From the NCBI RefSeq assembly GCF_003334855.1, contig NZ_QOWE01000004.1, positions 1 through 64,000 on the forward strand: 64,000 bases of DNA. The letters are read 5' to 3'. Shown here piece after piece: positions 35,006 through 42,345 of the stretch (position 1 is its first letter; each line of letters starts with the position of its first letter). Source of the stretch: Larkinella punicea (GTDB lineage: Bacteria; Bacteroidota; Bacteroidia; Cytophagales; Spirosomataceae). A program made the translations under genes and the position numbers. The notes beneath the pieces were generated by a model that was not told the DNA's origin, did no database searches, and saw nothing but the letters and a program-made list of their open reading frames with translations.

Positions 35006-35010
35006 GTTTT
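34960..35010 (+). terminator. Intrinsic terminator-like hairpin with T-run
   Basis: AAAAACGGTGAC (34960-34971) pairs perfectly with GTCACCGTTTTT (34994-35005), leaving a 22-base loop. The right arm runs directly into TTTTTGTTTT. No protein gene on the plus strand precedes it; the nearest upstream gene is divergent. It therefore ends an unknown plus-strand transcript or attenuates the leader of the gene at 35249. Confidence 0.5.
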
Positions 35011-35248
35011 GAGACGATTTCAGTCCGGATGCGTCACGGTTTTCTTTCGAAGAGGTCGGTTTTATTGCGGGTTTGGAAGGGCACTAATGCCGGGTTTGCG
35101 GGCGTATCACCGTTTTTTTTAAGTTCTTTGCCTGGTAATCTAAACGGCAATTGGAATGATGTTTGCAGCATTTTCTGCTTAGATTCAGGATGAAGAATTT
35201 TATTTTCCTGATCCATCTCGTTATTTATTTTATTCCGAACGTTAAACG

Positions 35249-36580
35249 GTGAGGTTACCAGCGTATTTTCCGGCTCTGACAATCCTTTTCCTGGGCAGTA
35301 TCGTGCTATTGACCGGGCTATCGCAGTGCCACAATCCAAACGACCAACCCCGCCGGCGAACCGTATCGATTGAGGAAAAAAACGGCAAATTCATCCTACA
35401 CCGAAACGGGCGGCCTTTTGAAATCAAGGGAGCTGCGGGCTATTCGCACTTCCATACGCTGAGGGAATCGGGCGGAAATACGCTCAGAACCTGGGATACT
35501 ACCCGGCTTGCCAGCCTCCTGGACAGTGCACAGGCGAACCACCTGGCCGTTGTTGTGGGCCTGCCGCTTCCCATGAACGACGATATGTCTTTTTACAACG
35601 ACCCTGTCAAAGTGGCCGCGCACCTCAAAGCCTTACAAGTCGTTGTCAACCGATTCAAGCACAATCCGGCAGTTTTGATGTGGAGCCTGGGCAACGAACT
35701 CGACTTCCCGTTCGGTTTTTCGTATTACCGGTTTTATACCACGTTTAATGCGATTACGGATATGATTCACCGGGATGATCCTGACCATCCCGTTACCACC
35801 GTGGTTCTGAATTTTAATACCAAATATATTTTCAACATCACCACCCGCTGCGATGTTGATCTGCTCTCGTTTAACATCTACAGCAACATCAAATCCCTGC
35901 GGAAAGACCTGGCGGATTTTTCCTGGTTTTGGAATGGGCCTTATCTGCTGACCGAATGGGGAATCGACGGTCCCTGGGAAGGAACGGAACAAACCGCCTG
36001 GGGAGCTTACATTGAAGATACCAGCAAGAAAAAAGCCGACTTTTATTTAAAGCGGTATCAGCAGGATGTCCCCCGGGAAGATCCCCGGTTTTTAGGCTCT
36101 TTTGTTTTTTTCTGGGGGAATAAACAGGAAACCACGCCCACCTGGTTCAGCCTGTTTGACGAAGCCGGGGCACACGCTGAACCGGTGGCCATCATGAAAT
36201 ATATCTGGACCGGCAAACCGTCGCCCGAACCGTTTCCTGAACTCCAATACATGCTGGTTAATCAAAAAGGAGCCCGCGATAATATCCTGCTAAATCCGGG
36301 AAGTTTGTCAACGGCGGAGGTATTCCTGTATAAAGCTGATAACCGAATCAAAACCGTTAAATGGCAAATTTTGCCGGAAGACTGGTACCGGGAAAACAAC
36401 CAGAACAGCACCAAAAAACTCAAACCGATTGAGGGTTTATTCCAAAAAAATCAGAATCTAAAAGCGACCTTTGCAGCGCCCGATCAGGAAGGCCCTTATC
36501 GTGTGTTTGCAACCATTTACCTCCAAAATGGGAATTTCGCCACCTGTAATACCCCTTTTTACGTGGTAAGTGACCCATGA
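35249..36580 (+). CDS. Lipoprotein TIM-barrel glycoside hydrolase (GH2/GH5-like)
   Basis: GTG 35249 starts a lipoprotein signal with the lipobox LSQC at Cys27, so the enzyme is probably anchored in a membrane. The catalytic domain is a clan-A-type TIM barrel: the acid/base Glu150 lies in MWSLGNELDF, and the nucleophile Glu236 lies in YLLTEWGIDGPW. About 100 residues of beta-rich sequence follow (Ig-like). The family is closest to the hydrolase core of GH2/GH5-type beta-glycosidases, but the exact family needs a profile search. Its stop overlaps the start of the synthase fusion (ATGA, 36577-36580), so the two are translated together and probably act on the same polymer. Confidence 0.82.
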   Translation: MRLPAYFPALTILFLGSIVLLTGLSQCHNPNDQPRRRTVSIEEKNGKFILHRNGRPFEIKGAAGYSHFHTLRESGGNTLRTWDTTRLASLLDSAQANHLAVVVGLPLPMNDDMSFYNDPVKVAAHLKALQVVVNRFKHNPAVLMWSLGNELDFPFGFSYYRFYTTFNAITDMIHRDDPDHPVTTVVLNFNTKYIFNITTRCDVDLLSFNIYSNIKSLRKDLADFSWFWNGPYLLTEWGIDGPWEGTEQTAWGAYIEDTSKKKADFYLKRYQQDVPREDPRFLGSFVFFWGNKQETTPTWFSLFDEAGAHAEPVAIMKYIWTGKPSPEPFPELQYMLVNQKGARDNILLNPGSLSTAEVFLYKADNRIKTVKWQILPEDWYRENNQNSTKKLKPIEGLFQKNQNLKATFAAPDQEGPYRVFATIYLQNGNFATCNTPFYVVSDP

Positions 36581-39500
36581 AATCCATTCCGCCCGTAAAA
36601 CCGCCATCGAAACGCGAACGCTTCACGCTTCGCCTGATGATCTTTTTAGGGTTGGCGTCCCTGGTCTTTTTCATGGAAAACATGCTGAAAGCGTCGGTCA
36701 GAGGCTATTTGCCTCTGTACTGGATGCTGATGGTTGCGTTTGGATTTACGTGTCTTAAAATTCTGCATGAATGGTACCATTATTTTTACATAACCGTTCC
36801 TGAAACACCGCCCGCCATCAAACCGTATACCGTCGATATTTTTACCACATTTTGTGCCGGAGAACCGTACGAAATGATCATCGAAACGCTGACGGCCATT
36901 CAGGCGATCACCCATCCGCACACCACTTACCTCTGCGATGAAGCCGACGATCCTTATCTGCGGGAGGTGTGCCAAAAACTGGGCGTCCATCACATCACCC
37001 GCACCGATAAAAAAGACGCCAAAGCAGGGAATATCAACAACGCCCTGGCCCATTCGTCCGGCGAATTGTGCGTCATTCTGGATCCGGATCATGTTCCTTT
37101 TCCGCATTTTCTGGACCCCATCGTCACGCATTTCAACAACCCGGCGGTTGGGTATGTGCAGATTGTCCAGGCCTATAAAAACTACGATGAGGGCCTGATT
37201 GCCAAAGGGGCAGCCCAGCAAACGTACCAGTTTTACGGCCCGATGATGATGACCATGAACCGGTACGGAACTGTTCTGGCGATTGGGGCGAACTGCACCT
37301 TCCGGCGCACCGCCCTCGAATCCATCGGCGGTCATGCGGCCGGGTTAGCCGAAGACATGCACACCTCCATGCAGTTGCACGCCAAAGGATGGAAGTCGGT
37401 GTATGTTCCGGCGGTTTTGGCGCGCGGTCTCGTTCCGTCCACGCTGTCAGCCTATTACAAACAGCAACTGAAATGGTCACGCGGGGTTTTTGAGCTGCTT
37501 TTCACGACCTATCCCCGGCTTTTTACGCAATTTACATGGCGGCAAAAACTGCATTACGGTGTCATTCCACTCCATTATTTGTCCGGCGTTTTGTATCTGA
37601 TCAACTTTTTAATTCCTATCCTTGCCCTGTTCTTTGGCGTGAGCCCCATGCACATCGATCTGGCCGAATTCGTTTCCATCGGCCTGCCGTTTACCGCATC
37701 CATTGTGCTGATCCGGCACTTCGTACAATGGTGGGTGATGGAGGACGAAGAACGCGGTTTTCACATCGTGGGAGGGCTGCTCATGATCGGAACCTGGTGG
37801 ATCTTTATTCTGGGCTTCATCTATACAATTTTCAGGAAAAAAGTACCCTATGTACCCACGCCAAAAGATGGAAACGAAGCAAATAACTGGCCCCTGAACA
37901 TCCCAAACCTGTTGATTCTGGCTTTGTCTATTCTGGCGATCACTTACGGTTTATATTCGGACTGGAACCCGTATAATCTGATCATGGCGGGTTTTGCCGG
38001 CCTGAATAGCCTGTTCATGATTTTTACCATCGCGGCCAGTCGACAGCAGCAGTTCAGAGCGGTTAAAGAGCGTTATCCTCTCCTGAACAACCTCATCAAA
38101 GTCATCCAAAAAGGGAAAGGGTATTTCTGGATTTTGCGACGGTGGTTGTATACCGGCCTGCGCCACACCGCTCTATGGATCACCGGCATTCTGGCGTTTT
38201 CCATTCTGTTTTTTGCAAAATTTCAGTCTAAAACCGAGACGGCCGAGTTGCTGTTCACCCACAAAGACCATCTTTTTCTGTATGGGATGTATTCGCCGGA
38301 CAAGCCCGGTGGAACTTCTTCCGTGCGTACAATAGAATCCTACCAGACGGCCGGTCAGATTCATATCGACCTCATCTCGTTTTACATACCCTGGGGGAAT
38401 AAACCGGAGAGCTATTTGCCACTCCAATCGATCGATTCCGTCTACCGAAATGGCTCTATTCCCCTAATTAGCTGGGGACCACGGCCGGTTCCTTTTGCAA
38501 ACTACCAGACAAAAAATGATGCTGATGCAAACGCCATTTTTTTTCGTCGGCTCGTCGATGGCCACTACGATTCGTATCTCCTTAGGTTTTCAGAACAACT
38601 AAAATCGTTGCATCGTCCCGTCTTTCTTCGCTTCGCTCCGGAAGCCGACAATCCGGTTTATCAGGGGCCAAAACCAACTAAAAACGCACCTGATGACTTT
38701 AAAGAAGCCTGGAAATACGTCCATACCTATTTTTCAAAACGGGGCGTCTACACGGTAATCTGGGTTTGGAACCCCGGTAGTGCCGACGCCATCAATGCTT
38801 ATTTCCCCGGTAAAGACTACGTCGACTGGATCGGCGTCACGGCCTTGAATGGCGGTTTTCTCAAGGAAGGCAAAAAAAACCGTTCTCTGGAAGACCTCTA
38901 CAATCCCTTTCACCAAAACCCCATTTTTCGTTCCGGCCTACCGGTTCTGCTCACTGAATCAGGAGCTTTGCGCTCAGCCGACTGGTTAAAAGAGGCCATT
39001 CAATCGGCACAACGAACCTTTCCTGAAATAAAGGGACTCGTTTTGGTCAATGGTGGGTTAAACAACAATGCGCGGGATTGGCGGATTCAGTCGCCGGATT
39101 CATTGTGGTTTTTATGGGACCAGGACCCAAAACGAAAACCAGGCGTTTCCGCGGCTAAAAAAGAAATCCCGGTATTGGCAGAAGAGACCGAAACCTCCGC
39201 CCGCGCCCAAACCCAACTGGCCGACAGAAACTTTTTTATCGGCACCAAAGGCATTAATTACACCAAGGGGCAGAATTGGATGAAGAGTCGGTCGGTTTTT
39301 ACCAAAAAAGATTTTCAGGCCGATTTTAACGAAATGAAAGAACTGGGCATCACAACCATCAAATACAGTGGTCCCAGTGTTTATGACTACAACCTGCTGA
39401 ATATGGCCGAAAAAACCGGTCTGAAAATTCACTACAGTTTCTGGATACCAGACAACATTAACTTTATAACCGATCAGGATAAGCTGTATGATTTACGCGC

Positions 39501-40413
39501 TACCATTCTGGATGCTGTCCACAACCTGAAAGGCCATCCCGAAATTGTCTCCTGGAATATGGGTAATACCTCATTTCAGAAACTTTCCCGTTATTATTAC
39601 AAACCGGACCTGCTTTATCAGGAACATGCATACCTGTCGTGGCTCAAATCGGTCGTAAACGAGCTGAAACAGATTGATCCCGATAAACCCGTCACCGTTG
39701 AGCTGGACGCATCGAAAAATCTGGTACAGCTTACGAACCGGTTTCACCATTTCATTCCGGCTATCGACGCTTTCGGGCTGGTTCTGAAGAACCCATCGCG
39801 AGCCGATTCGCAGCTTTTTAAATTACAGGTTCCGTATTTTTTCAGTGAAATTAGCGTTTCCGAATACGCCAAACTTCCAAAAACAACAGCCGGTTTATTT
39901 ATTGAAAACTGGCAGGATGAGCAAACGACCGACTGGGTTAGTTTCAACGGGTTAAAAGACCATGAGGGTCGTACGAAACGGTCTCTCTTGCAATTGCGCC
40001 ATGCCTGGAAAGGGACGCCCCTGCCCGCGTTGCCTCCTCCCATTAAAATTCTGAAACCCGCCCTGGGCACTTTTCCGGGGGCGCAACTTCCCTACCATAC
40101 ACTCATCCGCAACACCGATCAATGGACGCTGTCCCAGGCAGTACCGCTTGCTTTTCGCCTGGAATGGAAATTGGTAAAAATGGATCGCTTCGAAAACCCC
40201 ACTTCGGTAAAAAATGTGGGCGAAGGGCCCCGTTTATTGCTCACCATCCCGGAAAACCCGTCGAGCTACCAGCTTTATCTGTACGTGCTGAAAGGAAATA
40301 CGGTTCTGGACATCGTCCGCTCGACACTCAATACCCCGCTTCCGGTCACGGCCCATACCCGGCCTATGGACAGCCTTTCTCAGCGGTGGTCGGCTAAAGT
40401 CCGGACAAAATGA
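36577..40413 (+). CDS. Fusion protein: membrane GT2 polysaccharide synthase + GH26-like domain + TIM-barrel domain
   Basis: The 1278-residue protein has three parts. Residues 1-545: two N-terminal membrane helices, a processive GT2 domain with Asp121 (CDEADD), D169-x-D171 (ILDPDH), the AED motif at 258-260 and QQLKW at 296-300 (Arg replaced by Lys in QxxRW), then six or so further helices, as in cellulose/hyaluronan-type synthases. Residues 560-850: a GH26-like barrel with candidate acid/base Glu689 (RFAPEAD) and nucleophile Glu794 (VLLTESGAL). Residues 885-1140: a second TIM barrel related to the gene upstream, but with GNT at 996-998 where GNE is expected; the second Glu1091 is kept. The C-terminal 140 residues are beta-rich. 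There is no PilZ domain. Chain topology would place both hydrolase parts outside the membrane. Confidence 0.88.
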   Translation: MKSIPPVKPPSKRERFTLRLMIFLGLASLVFFMENMLKASVRGYLPLYWMLMVAFGFTCLKILHEWYHYFYITVPETPPAIKPYTVDIFTTFCAGEPYEMIIETLTAIQAITHPHTTYLCDEADDPYLREVCQKLGVHHITRTDKKDAKAGNINNALAHSSGELCVILDPDHVPFPHFLDPIVTHFNNPAVGYVQIVQAYKNYDEGLIAKGAAQQTYQFYGPMMMTMNRYGTVLAIGANCTFRRTALESIGGHAAGLAEDMHTSMQLHAKGWKSVYVPAVLARGLVPSTLSAYYKQQLKWSRGVFELLFTTYPRLFTQFTWRQKLHYGVIPLHYLSGVLYLINFLIPILALFFGVSPMHIDLAEFVSIGLPFTASIVLIRHFVQWWVMEDEERGFHIVGGLLMIGTWWIFILGFIYTIFRKKVPYVPTPKDGNEANNWPLNIPNLLILALSILAITYGLYSDWNPYNLIMAGFAGLNSLFMIFTIAASRQQQFRAVKERYPLLNNLIKVIQKGKGYFWILRRWLYTGLRHTALWITGILAFSILFFAKFQSKTETAELLFTHKDHLFLYGMYSPDKPGGTSSVRTIESYQTAGQIHIDLISFYIPWGNKPESYLPLQSIDSVYRNGSIPLISWGPRPVPFANYQTKNDADANAIFFRRLVDGHYDSYLLRFSEQLKSLHRPVFLRFAPEADNPVYQGPKPTKNAPDDFKEAWKYVHTYFSKRGVYTVIWVWNPGSADAINAYFPGKDYVDWIGVTALNGGFLKEGKKNRSLEDLYNPFHQNPIFRSGLPVLLTESGALRSADWLKEAIQSAQRTFPEIKGLVLVNGGLNNNARDWRIQSPDSLWFLWDQDPKRKPGVSAAKKEIPVLAEETETSARAQTQLADRNFFIGTKGINYTKGQNWMKSRSVFTKKDFQADFNEMKELGITTIKYSGPSVYDYNLLNMAEKTGLKIHYSFWIPDNINFITDQDKLYDLRATILDAVHNLKGHPEIVSWNMGNTSFQKLSRYYYKPDLLYQEHAYLSWLKSVVNELKQIDPDKPVTVELDASKNLVQLTNRFHHFIPAIDAFGLVLKNPSRADSQLFKLQVPYFFSEISVSEYAKLPKTTAGLFIENWQDEQTTDWVSFNGLKDHEGRTKRSLLQLRHAWKGTPLPALPPPIKILKPALGTFPGAQLPYHTLIRNTDQWTLSQAVPLAFRLEWKLVKMDRFENPTSVKNVGEGPRLLLTIPENPSSYQLYLYVLKGNTVLDIVRSTLNTPLPVTAHTRPMDSLSQRWSAKVRTK

Positions 40414-42083
40414 TCGAAAGTCGGCTTGCTGATGCTCCAGTCCGGGGCGGGTATCGTGCCCCAGACTTTCGGATTATCGGCCAGATTAAAGTAACAAACG
40501 CCAACGACTTCCGGGTGCGCGTTCAGCACGTTGGCAGCCTCTTCCAGCCATTTCTTCTGGAAATCTTCCGGGCCTTTCACTCCAAATTCGGTCACAAAAA
40601 TCGGCTTGTTTACCAATCGCATCCGATGCTGTTTACGGCTGTAAATGGTCTGAAATGACTCCTGGCGGGCCGGATCGGTGATGTTTTTGTCGGGAAGACC
40701 ATAAATCGCCACGCTGATGTAGTCGACCACATCGTCGCCGGGCCACCATTCCAGGGAGCCCCGGTCACCGGCGGGTCCCCACACGCGCCGGATATTTTTC
40801 GCTCTTTTTCCGTCAAAATTCATGAAATACCGGAACGCTTTGCTGTATAAAACCGGGTCCTGACTTTGCCACGCATATCGCTGAATGGGAATTTCCATTT
40901 CGTGCGCAAATCGCAAATAAACGGTTTGCGTAGTCGCTGAAATGACTTGATAAACCGCCCTGAATTCGTCATCATAAACGCCCGAAATCGTATTCAATAA
41001 CACGTTGGTATCTTTTCGAACGATCCGGTCTTTCCACGGTTCCATGCTAATAATCGCATCATGATTTCGCGCCACAACGGCTTTAAATTCTTTGGCAAAA
41101 CTTCCGTCCTGAATAGCCTCCAAATCAATAAAAAGATGTTCTGCCTGTACGGATTTTGATTTAACCAGAAACTGTTTCGGATCATAAACGCCAATTTCCG
41201 GTTTCGACATTTCCTGCGTAACCGCATTCTCAATAGCCGGTCTTTTAGGCAGATTCGCATATATACCGTGTGCTTCTTTTTTGATCTCCGTAATCGCTTC
41301 CTGTATCGTTTTCGAAAGCGATGGATCGGCCTTTTCCTTCCGGGATGCCAGAATAAGCAGGGGCTTATCCATAAACCGCATCCGGTGTATTTTCCGCTTT
41401 ATGGCCATAATTGGATTCGCGACCCGGGGATACGCCGTGGCCAGTTGTTCGGATTTACCATCGAGGGTAATGCTGATCAAATCGACCGCTTCTTCTCCCG
41501 GCCAGTACTCATCGGCTCCGGGATAACCCACTGGTCCCCAGACCATTTTAATCTTTGACGATACAGCTTTACAACGGTTTGCGAAATACCGGAACGCATC
41601 GATGTATACAACCGGTGACTGGTACTGCCAAGAATAAAGCCGTACCGGCACTTCCATTTCCGGATTCCACCGCAGATAAATCTCCGATTTATGCTGGGTT
41701 ATTGCCTCACAAAACGTTTTGATAGAGTCGTCAAACCGGCCTTCTAAAATATCATCAAGGCCATTCTCCTGATCCGGCGAACCGGCCATCTGAACGGTGA
41801 TTAAAATCGGCAGATCAGCCGGTAGTTCTGAAGCCAGTTTTTGCAGAGCGGCTTCCTGAACGGTTCGGTCCAGGGTCACCGAAAGGGTATGAAATGAGTT
41901 TACCGGCCCCTTTTTTAGCTGATTTTTCCGATCGAATATACCAACCACGCTCTCTTCAAAGTCGTGATTAATCAGGGTCACCGGAGGGCTTTCGTTTTGA
42001 AACGGAAAATACGTTTTGAAGAGAAAAAACAGGAAAGCGATCGCCAGCCCTCCACCCAGTGTATAAAGAACAATTCTTCTCAT
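40380..42083 (-). CDS. Membrane-anchored protein with two tandem GH26-like domains
   Basis: ATG 42083 (MRRIVLYTLGGGLAIAFLFFLF) gives one N-terminal membrane anchor; the frame extends 69 codons upstream but without an ATG or any pattern. Two homologous barrels follow, at about 40-285 and 295-565. Both keep the acid/base motif (RWNPEMEVP with Glu142; RFAHEMEIP with Glu395) and the strand VWGP. Only the second keeps the nucleophile (VTEFG, Glu499); the first has Ala246 at that position (LLILASRK). GH26 includes beta-mannanases and beta-1,3-1,4-glucanases; specificity here is unknown. Its 3' end overlaps the convergent synthase fusion by 34 bases. Confidence 0.85.
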   Translation of the reverse strand: MRRIVLYTLGGGLAIAFLFFLFKTYFPFQNESPPVTLINHDFEESVVGIFDRKNQLKKGPVNSFHTLSVTLDRTVQEAALQKLASELPADLPILITVQMAGSPDQENGLDDILEGRFDDSIKTFCEAITQHKSEIYLRWNPEMEVPVRLYSWQYQSPVVYIDAFRYFANRCKAVSSKIKMVWGPVGYPGADEYWPGEEAVDLISITLDGKSEQLATAYPRVANPIMAIKRKIHRMRFMDKPLLILASRKEKADPSLSKTIQEAITEIKKEAHGIYANLPKRPAIENAVTQEMSKPEIGVYDPKQFLVKSKSVQAEHLFIDLEAIQDGSFAKEFKAVVARNHDAIISMEPWKDRIVRKDTNVLLNTISGVYDDEFRAVYQVISATTQTVYLRFAHEMEIPIQRYAWQSQDPVLYSKAFRYFMNFDGKRAKNIRRVWGPAGDRGSLEWWPGDDVVDYISVAIYGLPDKNITDPARQESFQTIYSRKQHRMRLVNKPIFVTEFGVKGPEDFQKKWLEEAANVLNAHPEVVGVCYFNLADNPKVWGTIPAPDWSISKPTFDHFVRTLADHR

Positions 42084-42345
42084 TTGATGGTCATCGATGA
42101 ATAACGTTGGATGTACAGGACACGCTTTCGCCGATGTCCGTTTATTGAAAGCAGGCAAAATCTGTACCGGGCTTTTACGGCGGATTGCAACGGCGCCGGC
42201 CGCCCGGTCTTGACCCGCATTTCGAAAACCGTAGGTTAAACTTTTATACCAGTGGGTAGACTTCCTGAACCGCAGCGCTTTTGAGGGCAATGGACGGGCG
42301 ATTGTCGCCTGACTTTTCCAGCCTGCGAAAGCCCCCGAACGCGTT

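Larger units (their letters stand above)
34758..35248. other. 491-base gene-free region between divergent genes
   Basis: No convincing protein gene lies here. A 145-codon frame (34756-35193) is open on the plus strand, but its composition (many Cys, Trp, Phe and Arg) and lack of family resemblance suggest chance. The stretch holds an intrinsic-terminator-like hairpin (34960-35010) preceded by possible RNA structure (34878-34947), then an AT-rich leader before the GTG start at 35249. The last 100 bases probably carry the promoter of the polysaccharide locus, but no exact TAnnTTTG was found. Confidence 0.6.

Noticed and set aside
34756-35193. 145-codon frame on the plus strand in the gap before the polysaccharide locus
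   Set aside because: It is rich in Cys, Trp, Phe and Arg, has no family resemblance, overlaps the start of the transglycosylase gene antisense, and spans a terminator-like hairpin.
36577-40413. Standard bacterial cellulose synthase (BcsA)
   Set aside because: No PilZ domain, Arg replaced in QxxRW, no BcsB or BcsZ gene nearby, and two hydrolase-like domains are fused, so the name would mislead.
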